Positions 1-8,322 of a DNA stretch of 47,866 nt are shown here, piece after piece. Numbering within the stretch: the first letter of the stretch is position 1; each line of letters begins with the position of its first letter. Under the pieces are notes generated by a model. It worked only from the letters and a program-made list of their open reading frames with translations, was not told the DNA's origin and did no database searches. The position numbers were made by a program, and so were the translations under genes. The DNA is from Clostridium sp. CAG:967 (GTDB taxonomy: Bacteria; Cyanobacteriota; Vampirovibrionia; Gastranaerophilales; Gastranaerophilaceae): positions 138,191 through 186,056 of the forward strand of contig HF991484.1 in assembly GCA_000433095.1 (NCBI GenBank). The letters are read 5' to 3'.

Positions 1-680
1 TGACCCGCCACATTGGGGCTTTTAGGAATTTTTTAGGATACTCATGCGCTTTTACCTTAGCTGAGGTTTTAATTACTCTCGGAATTATTGGTGTGGTTGC
101 TGCTCTTACTATGCCGTCATTAATTGCTAATCATAAGCAAAAAGAAGCATCTGCAAGACTTAAAAAGTTTTACAGCATTATGTCACAAGCTATTCTTTTC
201 TCAGAAAATGAAAACGGTCCTGCAGGAGAATGGGATAAAGCTGAAATGGATGTAACGGATCCAGATACAGGAGAATACTCCGACAATGATGCCATAAACA
301 CAGAAGAATTTTTTAATAAATACTTGAAACAGTATATTATATATTTAAAAACAGAAAAAGATACTAAAACAAAGCTGTTCAAATTTATACTTAATGATGG
401 AAGCACTGTAATGCTGCGCAACGGTTCCTGCACAGATTTTATATTTGACTATAACGGTGAAAAAAAGCCTAATGAAAACGGCAGAGATATCTATAGGTTT
501 CTACTATGTCCGAGTGGAGAAAAAGGCAGACCGGGCGGAAAATTTATTACATACAGGAATGATGCGGATAATACAAGAGAAAAAAAATTAATCAGATGTA
601 AGTCAACTCCAATAACCTGTAGCAGTCTGCTTGAACACGACGATTGGGAATTTAAAGAAGACTATCCCTTCAAACCATAA
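1..680 (+). CDS. Prepilin-type N-terminal cleavage/methylation protein, 5' end outside window
   Basis: This is a type IV pilin or pseudopilin-like protein, presumably inserted in the inner membrane and processed by a prepilin peptidase. The reading frame is open from position 3 to the stop at 678-680, and no in-frame ATG occurs before the hydrophobic helix, so the true start lies to the left of the window. The helix FTLAEVLITLGIIGVVAAL begins near position 51 and has the conserved Glu at +5. The residue before Phe is Ala (CA-FTLAEV) instead of the usual Gly. The remainder is a soluble domain with paired Cys and a GRDIYRFLLCPSG stretch that matches the 'GRD' region of the other prepilins here. 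Its stop abuts the convergent rnhB gene. The substrate and pilus type are unknown. Confidence 0.85.
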   Translation, partial: TRHIGAFRNFLGYSCAFTLAEVLITLGIIGVVAALTMPSLIANHKQKEASARLKKFYSIMSQAILFSENENGPAGEWDKAEMDVTDPDTGEYSDNDAINTEEFFNKYLKQYIIYLKTEKDTKTKLFKFILNDGSTVMLRNGSCTDFIFDYNGEKKPNENGRDIYRFLLCPSGEKGRPGGKFITYRNDADNTREKKLIRCKSTPITCSSLLEHDDWEFKEDYPFKP

Positions 681-1412
681 TTAAAACAAACTCAGCTGTT
701 CTTGCTTTGCAAAATGTTTTTGAAGATACGACGGTCTGTGATACTTGCATAGACCGTATTTATCTATAGCTGCAATATGGTCTTTTGTAAGATATCCTGC
801 ATTATTAATCCAGTTATACTCGGGGAATTCTGCATCAAGCTTTTCCATATATCTGTCACGACTGACTTTAGCAAGAATACTTGCTGCCGCAATAGATGCA
901 GAACGGCTGTCGCCTTTTACTACATATCTTTGCGAATAATCAAAATCCCAAATTCGTTTATTACCGTCAATAAGTATCATTATTTCACTGCGGCTGAGCA
1001 AATTGCGTGCCAGAAGTTTTTCAGGCTGTTCAGGAATAGGGTAAAGCTTATTTATTACATCCTGACATGCTAATCTCATTGCTTTTAAAGAAGCATTTAA
1101 TATATTTATGCTTTCAATTTCTTCAACTTCAACACAAATTGTTGAATTTACCGTGTTTTCTTTTATTATATCATATAGAGCTTCTCTTTTTTTCCTGGAA
1201 AGCTTCTTGCTGTCATTCATTTCAGCAAGTTCTTCTACAAGTTTTTGGGAACGTTCTTTGAAACATACGGCACTTGCAAATACACCGCCCGCTCCGCAGC
1301 CTCTGCCTGCTTCATCTGTTCCTATCACAACTCTTTTCTGGTTTAAATCAAATGTAAACAGCTGTATTATATGTGACTCTGCTGTTAAATTTGTCTTTAA
1401 TTTTCGAGCCAT
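681..1412 (-). CDS. rnhB: Ribonuclease HII
   Basis: RNase HII cleaves the RNA strand of RNA-DNA hybrids and removes ribonucleotides misincorporated into DNA. The N-terminal GTDEAGRG motif supplies the first two acidic residues. LIDGN near the middle and the helix KGDSRSASIAAASILAKVSRD supply the others, so the catalytic set looks complete. The chosen ATG at 1412 gives 243 residues and sits 5 bases after a GAGGAG ribosome-binding site. A GTG at 1418 overlaps the ylqF stop as GTGA but leaves no room for that site. It is the third gene of the rplS-ylqF-rnhB operon, a known neighbourhood for this family. Confidence 0.96.
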   Translation of the reverse strand: MARKLKTNLTAESHIIQLFTFDLNQKRVVIGTDEAGRGCGAGGVFASAVCFKERSQKLVEELAEMNDSKKLSRKKREALYDIIKENTVNSTICVEVEEIESINILNASLKAMRLACQDVINKLYPIPEQPEKLLARNLLSRSEIMILIDGNKRIWDFDYSQRYVVKGDSRSASIAAASILAKVSRDRYMEKLDAEFPEYNWINNAGYLTKDHIAAIDKYGLCKYHRPSYLQKHFAKQEQLSLF

Positions 1413-1414
1413 AA

Positions 1415-2263
1415 TCACTCCTCAATATTGTCCAAAATAAATTTCCCGATTTTGCCTTCTCTGAAATCTCTTAAAATATAAACAGATGTCCTCTCAACAT
1501 CAGGATTACCGCCTGATACAATCCAATTTCTCGCATTTGCAATATCATCTATTGTCAAATTATCAACTTTGTAAAATTCCTTCGTAATATCCGAATACTT
1601 TTCGTCAAGCAAAGCTAAAAGTTCTTTTGCAACAGCTTCGTTAGAATATGCATTTTCAGAAACTGCGTTTACAAAAGCAAGTTTTTTTGCTCTTTCCTGA
1701 TCTTCCTGCTTCATTGGAATAATCCCAGGAGTATCCAAAAGTTCAAGCTGAGGATTAATTCTAACCCATTGCTGCTGTCTTGTCACCCCTGCTTTTGCAC
1801 CTATTTTTGTTTTTGACGATCTGGTAAGTTTGTTTATGATGCTTGATTTACCAACATTAGGCATGCCAACAACCATAACTCTTGCAGGTCTTCTCAAAAG
1901 TCCTTTTTTCATCAAAGCCTGTATTCTAGGTTCAGAAAGTTCTACAGCCTTTTTTACAATATAACTTAAATCTTTTGAATTTTTAGCATCAGTTGTCAAA
2001 ACAGGAAAGCCTGTCTTTTCTTCAAGCACACTAATCCATTTTTTTAATTCAGATTTATCGGTTAAATCAGCTTTATTAAGCAAAATTAAACGAGGCTTTT
2101 CACCTAAAAGCCTCGTAATATTATCATAACTGCTTGAAAAAGGCAGTCTCGCATCTAAAACTTCAATTACGGCATCTACTAAAGAAAGCTGTTCTTTTAA
2201 TTTTTTTTCAGCTTTCGCAATATGTCCCGGATACCAATGAATATGAAGCTTATCTTTTTTCAA
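1415..2263 (-). CDS. ylqF: Ribosome biogenesis GTPase YlqF/RbgA
   Basis: This is a circularly permuted GTPase that acts late in 50S subunit assembly. The permuted motif order is visible: NKAD (G4) comes at about residue 62, before the P-loop GMPNVGKSS (G1) at about 133 and DTPG (G3) at about 178. The N-terminus HIHWYPGHIAKAEKKLKE is characteristic of the YlqF/YawG branch. The C-terminal helical domain ends after 282 residues, the normal family length. The start overlaps the end of rplS by 14 bases, which suggests translational coupling with a 50S protein gene. Confidence 0.95.
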   Translation of the reverse strand: MKKDKLHIHWYPGHIAKAEKKLKEQLSLVDAVIEVLDARLPFSSSYDNITRLLGEKPRLILLNKADLTDKSELKKWISVLEEKTGFPVLTTDAKNSKDLSYIVKKAVELSEPRIQALMKKGLLRRPARVMVVGMPNVGKSSIINKLTRSSKTKIGAKAGVTRQQQWVRINPQLELLDTPGIIPMKQEDQERAKKLAFVNAVSENAYSNEAVAKELLALLDEKYSDITKEFYKVDNLTIDDIANARNWIVSGGNPDVERTSVYILRDFREGKIGKFILDNIEE

Positions 2264-2603
2264 TTTTTTCCTTGATACGAGTTGCTTTACCTGAACGTTC
2301 TCTCAAGTAGTACAATTTAGAACGTCTTACATCACCTTTTCTAAGAACATTAATTTTTTCAATTCTTGGAGAGTTAAGTAAGAATACACGTTCTACGCCA
2401 ACGCCTTGAAATACTTTTCTAACAGTAATAGTTTTGTTAATACCTGAACCATGTTTTTTAATAACGGTTCCTTCAAAAGCCTGAGTTCTTTCTTTGTTAC
2501 CTTCGATAATTCTTACAAAAACTTTAACGGTATCGCCGGGATTAGCATCCGGAAGGTTTTCTCTTAAATAAGATTTTTCCAATTCATCAATAATAGGGTT
2601 CAT
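2250..2603 (-). CDS. rplS: 50S ribosomal protein L19
   Basis: L19 lies at the 30S-50S interface. The 117-residue protein matches the family length. It shows PGDTVKVFVRIIEGNKERTQAFEGTVI followed by VFLLNSPRIEKINVLRKGDVRRSKLYYLRERSGKATRIKEK, the conserved core and basic C-terminus. The ATG at 2603 follows AAAGGAAAT in the leader. It is the first gene of the minus-strand rplS-ylqF-rnhB operon. Confidence 0.97.
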   Translation of the reverse strand: MNPIIDELEKSYLRENLPDANPGDTVKVFVRIIEGNKERTQAFEGTVIKKHGSGINKTITVRKVFQGVGVERVFLLNSPRIEKINVLRKGDVRRSKLYYLRERSGKATRIKEKIEKR

Positions 2604-2735
2604 TTCAATTTCCTTTATAATTATAATTTCGTACTTAAATTAATTCCTTTAATCGATGCTCCACAAATACATCGACGCACGTAAAATAATGGTAGACCAA
2701 AGGAGTTTAAATTTCAAGTAGCTTTTAAGATTTTG
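2604..2735 (-). promoter_or_regulatory. Leader region of the rplS operon with a small stem-loop
   Basis: The untranslated stretch before rplS contains an inverted repeat, TCGATG at 2653-2658 and CATCGA at 2670-2675, with an 11-base loop. L19 genes are known to carry autoregulatory leaders in some phyla. Whether this hairpin is such an element is inference only, and no match to a known L19 leader was established. Confidence 0.25.
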
Positions 2736-2751
2736 TAATATAATAAAAGGC

Positions 2752-2904
2752 ATGGCAGGCGATTATAAAAAATTATTAAATAAAAATAAAAAGAAAAAAT
2801 TTGCAGACCCGAAAAATATGGGTGTAAATATTGATAAAAACGAGTATTACGAAATAATACTTTCCAATTCTGCCCATCCTGAAAATATAAAACACAACTC
2901 TTGA
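2752..2904 (+). CDS. Small 50-residue basic ORF, function unknown
   Basis: An ATG at 2752 opens a 50-codon frame that stops at 2904. The product begins MAGDYKKLLNKNKKKKFAD and is rich in Lys and Asn. The stop overlaps the -35 box of the tRNA-Leu promoter (TTGACA, 2901-2906). AAAAGG lies just upstream as a possible ribosome-binding site. I do not recognise a family. It may be a genuine small protein or a chance frame in an A+T-rich spacer. Confidence 0.35.
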   Translation: MAGDYKKLLNKNKKKKFADPKNMGVNIDKNEYYEIILSNSAHPENIKHNS

Positions 2905-2929
2905 CATGAAATTATTTTCAGGCTAGATT
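2901..2929 (+). promoter_or_regulatory. Promoter for the tRNA-Leu unit
   Basis: TTGACA (2901-2906) and TAGATT (2924-2929) are separated by exactly 17 bases. The arrangement matches that upstream of tRNA-Pro (TTGACG-17-TAGAAT). Transcription would begin near 2936 and run through the structured element at 2985-3052 into the tRNA. Confidence 0.65.
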
Positions 2930-2984
2930 AGATATATGCGCTAAAACTATCAATTTATTGAGTTTGGCATTAAGTTAATATAAG

Positions 2985-3080
2985 ACCTACGGGTCTGTGG
3001 CACTCTGCCGAGAAAAACAATTGGGTATTGTTTTTCGAGAGGTTGGTAGACGTAGTCTGGCAATTTCGCAGTCACCATTG
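2985..3080 (+). ncRNA. Partial tRNA-Leu 5'-half copy with inserted hairpin, upstream of tRNA-Leu
   Basis: ACCTACGGG(T)CTGTGGC at 2985-3001 repeats the 5' flank and acceptor/D-arm start of the tRNA-Leu at 3096-3112, with one T/C change. An insert follows: ACTCTGCCGAG (3002-3012), a 9-bp stem AAAAACAAT/ATTGTTTTT (3013-3021 and 3027-3035) with loop TGGGT, then CGAGAGG (3036-3042). The D-arm end TTGGTAGACG (3043-3052) then resumes. The G at 3012 and C at 3036 extend the stem to 10 bp. There is no 3' tRNA half, so it cannot fold as a complete tRNA. A homologous element lies upstream of tRNA-Pro. It is probably co-transcribed from the promoter at 2901. Its function is unknown. Confidence 0.6.
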
Positions 3081-3101
3081 AAAACTTAATAAATTACCTA
3101 C

Positions 3102-3186
3102 GGGCCTGTGGCGAAATTGGTAGACGCACTAGACTTAGGATCTAGCGCAGTGATGTGTGAGAGTTCGAGTCTCTCCGGGCCCACCA
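3102..3186 (+). tRNA. tRNA-Leu (anticodon UAG)
   Basis: The acceptor arms GGGCCTG and CGGGCCC pair, with one G-U wobble. The anticodon arm CTAGA/TCTAG encloses the loop CTTAGGA, giving anticodon UAG. A long variable arm follows. The T-arm is GAGAG-TTCGAGT-CTCTC, with discriminator A and an encoded CCA at 3184-3186. The length of 85 bases fits a class II tRNA. A strong terminator follows directly. Confidence 0.95.
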
Positions 3187-3188
3187 CT

Positions 3189-3220
3189 AAAAAAACACTC
3201 CTTGAGGAGTGTTTTTTTTT
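3189..3220. terminator. Bidirectional intrinsic terminator between tRNA-Leu and ugd
   Basis: A 10-bp stem, AAAACACTCC (3192-3201) and GGAGTGTTTT (3206-3215), has the tetraloop TTGA. It is flanked by A-runs on the left and nine T on the right, so it can serve both tRNA-Leu and the convergent ugd gene. Confidence 0.9.
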
Positions 3221-4523
3221 AATTTCTTTTACCTACGCAGATATATTCAAATCCCCGCTGTTTCATGCGTTCTGCATCATATTGATTTCTGCCGTCAAAT
3301 ACTACAGGCGATTTCAATAATTCTTTTACTTTATCAAAATCAGGTCTTCTGAATTCATTCCATTCTGTAAGCAATAACATACAATCTGCTCCATTAAGGG
3401 CATCATATGAGCTTTTGGCATAAGTAATTTTATCGCCCCATATTGTTTTAGCCTGTTCAAATCCCTTCGGATCGTATGCCTGCACTTTTCCGCCAAGTTC
3501 TAATATTGCATTAATAATTGTTATGGCAGGAGACATTCTCATATCATTTGTTTTTGGTTTGAAAGTCAGTCCCCAGACCGCAAATGTTTTTCCTTTTATA
3601 TCAGAACCATATTTACTAAGAATTTTATTTATAAAAATTACTCTTTGTTCTTTATTTACTTCATCTGCCGATTCTATCAACCTGTGTCCGCAATTGTGGT
3701 CTTTTGCAGTCTTTAATAAGGCTTTAACATCTTTCGGGAAGCAGCTTCCGCCATATCCCAACCCCGGGAACAGGAATTGAGAACCAATTCTTTTGTCAGA
3801 ACACATGCCTATTCTCACCATTTCGGCATCAGCACCTACAGCCTCACAAATATTGGCAATTTCATTAGCATATGAAATTTTAATTGCCAGAAATGAATTT
3901 GCGGCGTATTTAGTCATTTCTGCCGATTTAACATCCATGATTACAAATCTGCTGGCTGTTCTGAAAAACGGAGCATAAACTTCCTGCATGATTGCTGTTG
4001 CACGTGGTGAATTTGAACCGATAACTACTCTATCAGGCTTTAAGAAATCATCAACCGCAGCCCCTTGTTTTAAAAATTCCGGATTTGAAACAACATCAAA
4101 TTCGCCGTCATAATATTTTTCAATAGCAGCTTTAACCTTATCGGCTGTACCAACTGGAACGGTTGACTTGTCAACAATAACCTTATAACCGTTAATTGCT
4201 TTACCGATGCTTTCAGCAACATCCATTACAAAATGCATATCGGCAGAACCGTCTTCACTTTGCGGAGTACCGACAGCTATAAAACAAACAAGAGATTTTT
4301 GAACAGCTTCAGCCAAATTTGAAGAAAAAGTCAAACGACCCTCCATGACATTTGCTTTTATAAGTTCTTCCAAGCCCGGCTCATATATAGGAACGATTCC
4401 TTTTTCAAGCATTTCCAGTTTTTTTAAATCGTTGTCTACACAAATCACATCATTGCCCATATCTGCAAGACATGTACCTGCAACAAGTCCCACATACCCT
4501 GTTCCTATAACACAAATTTTCAT
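3219..4523 (-). CDS. ugd: UDP-glucose 6-dehydrogenase
   Basis: This enzyme oxidises UDP-glucose to UDP-glucuronate with two NAD+, supplying uronic acid for capsule, lipopolysaccharide or exopolysaccharide. The N-terminal Rossmann motif is GTGYVGLVAGTCLADMG. The catalytic cysteine lies in GYGGSCFPKDVKAL at about residue 258. The C-terminal UDP-binding domain carries AVWGLTFKPKTNDMRMSPA. The 434-residue length is normal. It stands alone on the minus strand and shares a terminator with tRNA-Leu. GDP-mannose dehydrogenase is related, but the overall sequence fits UDP-glucose dehydrogenase better. Confidence 0.94.
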   Translation of the reverse strand: MKICVIGTGYVGLVAGTCLADMGNDVICVDNDLKKLEMLEKGIVPIYEPGLEELIKANVMEGRLTFSSNLAEAVQKSLVCFIAVGTPQSEDGSADMHFVMDVAESIGKAINGYKVIVDKSTVPVGTADKVKAAIEKYYDGEFDVVSNPEFLKQGAAVDDFLKPDRVVIGSNSPRATAIMQEVYAPFFRTASRFVIMDVKSAEMTKYAANSFLAIKISYANEIANICEAVGADAEMVRIGMCSDKRIGSQFLFPGLGYGGSCFPKDVKALLKTAKDHNCGHRLIESADEVNKEQRVIFINKILSKYGSDIKGKTFAVWGLTFKPKTNDMRMSPAITIINAILELGGKVQAYDPKGFEQAKTIWGDKITYAKSSYDALNGADCMLLLTEWNEFRRPDFDKVKELLKSPVVFDGRNQYDAERMKQRGFEYICVGKRN

Positions 4524-4660
4524 ATCCGTTCTCTCCTGTTATTCTTAATATGGTTAAAATATAGCACAAAAGTGTTTTGCAATCACCTTTTGTAAATTAA
4601 AAATTTTTATGAAATAATAATAGCATGTTGTTAAAACAATAATTGAGAAGGGAAATGTGA

Positions 4661-6499
4661 ATGGATTATAAATTAAAAAAAAGTGTTTCTGAAAATGCTT
4701 TTAATTACGGACTTTTAATAAAAAGAATATTCCCATATATAAAGCCTGTAATGGGACGTGTTTTTATTAACCTTGCAATAGCTGTGCCGTTAGGTTTACT
4801 TGACGGTGTTGTTGCATTGTCTTTAAAACCGTATCTTGACTATGTGGTTAACGGAACACCGCAAGACACCTGGACATTTATGGGGCATACTGTTTATACT
4901 CAAGCATGGCTTGCTGCAATAATTCCATTCGGCATTGTAGGCTTTGCTTTATTTCAAGGTATTCTTAAATATGTCAGCAACTATCTTACAGACTGGACAG
5001 GTAATAAAATTTCAAACTCTTTAAAAGTTGATTTATTCAAAAAATTAACCCAAATGGATCCTCAATTTTATGATGTTAACTCATCAGGCGTAATACTTGC
5101 AAGATTTTTAACCGACCCTGATACTGCTTCTAAAGATATTATTAATAATATGAAATCTTTTATAGCAACATTTTTCGGTCTTATAGGACTTGTAGGAGTA
5201 TTATTATATAACTCCTGGCAGCTTGCAATAATAGGAGTTACGGTAATGGGTATAGCAATAACGCCTGTTACACTTATAAGAAAAAGAATTAAAAAAGTTT
5301 CCAATGCAAATATGGTTGTTTCAAGTGATATGAATACCAATTTTAACGAAACATTTGCAGGCAATAAAATCGTTACGGCTTACAATTTACAGGGTGAACA
5401 AAACCAAAAATTTGAAAATCAGATTAACGAACAGTTCCACCTTGTTATGTCTTTAACCAAAAGGGTCGGCTGGATGTCGCCTATTATGTATTTTGTATGT
5501 TCTATCGGTATTGCTCTTGTTATGGCTTACGGAAACCACTTAATACTTTCCGGGCAAATGACTGCAGGTAGTTTTGCTTCTTTCGTTACTTCATTATTGT
5601 TATTATATAAACCTACAAAAACTTTAGGAAACACATTAACAAGTCTTCAAACAACATTTGTTGCTATGGGACGGGTGTTTGAACTGTTTGATTTACACCC
5701 GAATATCACAACAAATGAAAATGCTGTTCAATTAAACGGTTTAAAAAATTCTATCGAATTTAAGAATGTTTATTTTGAGTATGAACCTGATACACCTGTT
5801 TTGAAAGACTTTAACCTTACTGTTAACAAAAACGAAACCATAGCACTGGTAGGTAATTCAGGTGGCGGCAAAAGTACGGTTGTAAGCTTATTGCCAAGAT
5901 TTTACGATGTTGCTCAAGGAGAAATTCTTTTTGACGGAGTTGATATTAGAAACTTTGACCTTAAATCTTTAAGAAACAATATTTCTTTCGTGTTTCAGGA
6001 CAATTTCTTGTTTACAGGCTCCATAAAAGACAATATTTTAATGGGTAACGAAAAAGCAAGCAGCGAACAGCTGGAAAAAGTAGTAGCTATGGCTCATTTA
6101 GATGAATTTGCACATACTTTGGAAAACGGACTTGATACGTTTGTCGGAGAACGTGGAGCTTCATTGTCAGGAGGGCAGCGCCAGCGTGTAGCAATCGCAA
6201 GAGCAATGCTTAAAGATTCTCCTATTGTAATTTTGGATGAGGCAACTTCAGCACTGGACAACAAATCTGAAGCTATTGTACAAAAAGCTCTTGATAACTT
6301 AATTCAAAATAAAACCGTATTTGTTATTGCACACAGATTATCAACAATTAAAAATGCGGACAGAATTGCAGTTATAAACGAAGGTAAACTTATGGAACTC
6401 GGCACACATGATGAGTTAATGAAAATTGATAACGGCAATTACAGAAGACTTTATGAAATGCAGTTTCAAAGTCAGGAAAATGAAACCATAGAGGTATAA
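4661..6499 (+). CDS. ABC exporter, MsbA-like (fused membrane and ATPase domains)
   Basis: This is a half-size ABC exporter that would function as a homodimer in the inner membrane. About six membrane helices occupy residues 30-310, including a segment near 155-185 and PIMYFVCSIGIALVMAYGN near 275. The ATPase domain has Walker A GNSGGGKST (about 398), the signature LSGGQRQR (about 501), Walker B IVILDEATSALD (about 522) and the switch histidine in IAHRLST. The family resemblance is to MsbA, the lipid A flippase, but related exporters carry drugs or peptides. GAAGGGA precedes the ATG. A small gene follows after one base. Confidence 0.88.
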   Translation: MDYKLKKSVSENAFNYGLLIKRIFPYIKPVMGRVFINLAIAVPLGLLDGVVALSLKPYLDYVVNGTPQDTWTFMGHTVYTQAWLAAIIPFGIVGFALFQGILKYVSNYLTDWTGNKISNSLKVDLFKKLTQMDPQFYDVNSSGVILARFLTDPDTASKDIINNMKSFIATFFGLIGLVGVLLYNSWQLAIIGVTVMGIAITPVTLIRKRIKKVSNANMVVSSDMNTNFNETFAGNKIVTAYNLQGEQNQKFENQINEQFHLVMSLTKRVGWMSPIMYFVCSIGIALVMAYGNHLILSGQMTAGSFASFVTSLLLLYKPTKTLGNTLTSLQTTFVAMGRVFELFDLHPNITTNENAVQLNGLKNSIEFKNVYFEYEPDTPVLKDFNLTVNKNETIALVGNSGGGKSTVVSLLPRFYDVAQGEILFDGVDIRNFDLKSLRNNISFVFQDNFLFTGSIKDNILMGNEKASSEQLEKVVAMAHLDEFAHTLENGLDTFVGERGASLSGGQRQRVAIARAMLKDSPIVILDEATSALDNKSEAIVQKALDNLIQNKTVFVIAHRLSTIKNADRIAVINEGKLMELGTHDELMKIDNGNYRRLYEMQFQSQENETIEV

Positions 6500-6500
6500 T

Positions 6501-6836
6501 ATGCATAAAATTCTGACTAAATGGATTGAACCTTACGTATTGCTGGAAACATTAAAAACTCACTGCGAATTACAAAAAGATTACATTTTTGACGGCTTTA
6601 CCAAAAATGCTATTAAAAAAGAATTTTTAAAATCCCTTGAGAAGGAAGGTACATTCGGACTGTATATGAAAAATGTCAACAAATTCTATTTGTTCAAAGG
6701 CATTGCGGATATAGATAAAATTTTTGAGTTAATGCCTCAGGATTATGAAGTCACAGACGATATAAATAAACCTTTTGATATGGTAGATATGGGAAAAGCC
6801 GAAGCAGGCTTTATTCTGCAAAACCAAGCTCAATAG
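6501..6836 (+). CDS. Hypothetical 111-residue protein downstream of the MsbA-like exporter
   Basis: The ATG lies one base after the exporter stop, so the gene is almost certainly translated from the same mRNA. The product begins MHKILTKWIEPYVLLETLKTHC and has no membrane segment or signal peptide. It is mixed charged and aromatic, and I recognise no domain. Its 3' end overlaps the convergent TPR gene by 26 bases. A role linked to the exporter is suggested only by position. Confidence 0.75.
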   Translation: MHKILTKWIEPYVLLETLKTHCELQKDYIFDGFTKNAIKKEFLKSLEKEGTFGLYMKNVNKFYLFKGIADIDKIFELMPQDYEVTDDINKPFDMVDMGKAEAGFILQNQAQ

Positions 6837-8253
6837 CTTTTTTGTAAGCAATTTCAGCTTCTTTATTTTTACCTAAAGCACCCATTATGCTTGATTTATG
6901 CCAGAATGTCCAGCAGTCATTTTCACCAAGAAGAATTGATTTATTAATATATTCAAGGGCTTTCGTATATTCTTCTTTTGCTTCATAACAGCATGCCAGC
7001 CAGTAATAAGTATTTCCGTTTTCTCCAAACTCTAATGCTTTGTTTGCTGCTTCTATAGCCTCATCAAACCTTTCAAGCCTGAAAAGAAAACAGGTCTTTT
7101 CACCGTAATTCATTGCATCTTTTTCTATCAAAAGCTGTTTGTTGATATGGATTAATGCATTTTTATAATCTTGCAAATCAGCATAGACCTGAGAAAAATA
7201 ATAATTTAAGTTATAGCTGAACGGAAATTCTTTTTCCATTTTTTTCATAGTTTCAAGAGCTTTTTCAGGTTTTTTAAGCTTTCTTAAACAGGCAGCCTTC
7301 ATATAATATGCACTTTCCACATTGATATTATTCAAAATTGACTTATTTGCGTATTCCAAACAGGACTTGTAATCTTCAACCGCCCTGTAAGAACAACTTA
7401 GCATATAATAACACTGTGTGTATGAGCTGTCTTTTTCCAGAATATCTTTATAAATTTCTATAGCTTCATTGATATTTTCCTGCAAAAGATATATTTCTGC
7501 TTTTCTCAGCAAATATTGAGGTTTAGGATTAATTTTACAAGCTTTATTGATTAATTCCAATGCCTTTTTCGGATTGTCATACATATAAATCCCCGAGCGG
7601 CTGTAATACTTTACCTCTTCGGGCAAAAATAAGGTGCAAAAAGATTCACAGAAATTCATATAATTTGATTGTTTGAAGACCGTAAAAAAGGCAGACAGCA
7701 ATATTAATAACAACATGGAGAAGTCAATATTAAGAAAACCTTTCTTTAATGCGATGACGGAATACTTTAACGAGTTTTTATAATCCTGCTCATAGAAATA
7801 TACCTGAGCTTTCATATAGGCATAATCAGGTGTATCTGCATTAATCAGCTTTAGCTTCTCTGCATAATTCTGGGCTATATCAGGTTCCTGTTTCAGATAG
7901 TAAAGAGCTATGGCGGCGAAATACCCGAAGTAATAATCTTGCGGAGCCTTTTCAAAAAGATTTGAAAGGTATTTTTCAGCCTTGCAGGAGTTTCCCTCAT
8001 CAATATATATCAATGTTGTTATATAATCAGCATAAAAATAATTCTCATCCAGTTTTTTAGACTTTAAAGCACACTTAAGCGCATTTACATTGTCATTTTT
8101 ATGAAAATAAGTACTTGCAAGAAAAGCATAATTAGGAGCAGTTTCCTCTCCGTTTTCAATACGTTTTTTCAAAAGTTTAATTACTTTATTTACATTAAAT
8201 TCAGTAATAATATATTCAGCATCATCATAAAATGTATAAATATTATCAAACAT
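6811..8253 (-). CDS. Tetratricopeptide-repeat protein
   Basis: This 480-residue protein is built almost wholly of helical TPR-like repeats, for example AYYMKAACLRKLKKPEKALETMKKMEKEFP and NTYYWLACCYEAKEEYTKALEYINKSILLGEN. It probably acts as a protein-interaction scaffold in the cytoplasm. Central hydrophobic residues (FSMLLLILLSAFFTVF, about 180-196) could be one membrane segment. I chose the ATG at 8253, after GAGGTTAGTC, over an ATG at 8280 with no ribosome-binding site. No enzymatic motif is visible. Confidence 0.85.
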   Translation of the reverse strand: MFDNIYTFYDDAEYIITEFNVNKVIKLLKKRIENGEETAPNYAFLASTYFHKNDNVNALKCALKSKKLDENYFYADYITTLIYIDEGNSCKAEKYLSNLFEKAPQDYYFGYFAAIALYYLKQEPDIAQNYAEKLKLINADTPDYAYMKAQVYFYEQDYKNSLKYSVIALKKGFLNIDFSMLLLILLSAFFTVFKQSNYMNFCESFCTLFLPEEVKYYSRSGIYMYDNPKKALELINKACKINPKPQYLLRKAEIYLLQENINEAIEIYKDILEKDSSYTQCYYMLSCSYRAVEDYKSCLEYANKSILNNINVESAYYMKAACLRKLKKPEKALETMKKMEKEFPFSYNLNYYFSQVYADLQDYKNALIHINKQLLIEKDAMNYGEKTCFLFRLERFDEAIEAANKALEFGENGNTYYWLACCYEAKEEYTKALEYINKSILLGENDCWTFWHKSSIMGALGKNKEAEIAYKKAIELGFAE

Positions 8254-8322
8254 GACTAACCTCATAATAATTATCGGCATTTACTATGTTATTCTTTAAC
8301 TATTTTTACATATTTTTACATA

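Noticed and set aside
3002..3042. Self-cleaving ribozyme or T-box in the element before the tRNAs
   Set aside because: I found no hammerhead core, no T-box sequence and no other class signature I know.
3108..3320. ORF starting inside tRNA-Leu
   Set aside because: It reads through the tRNA and terminator into antisense ugd.
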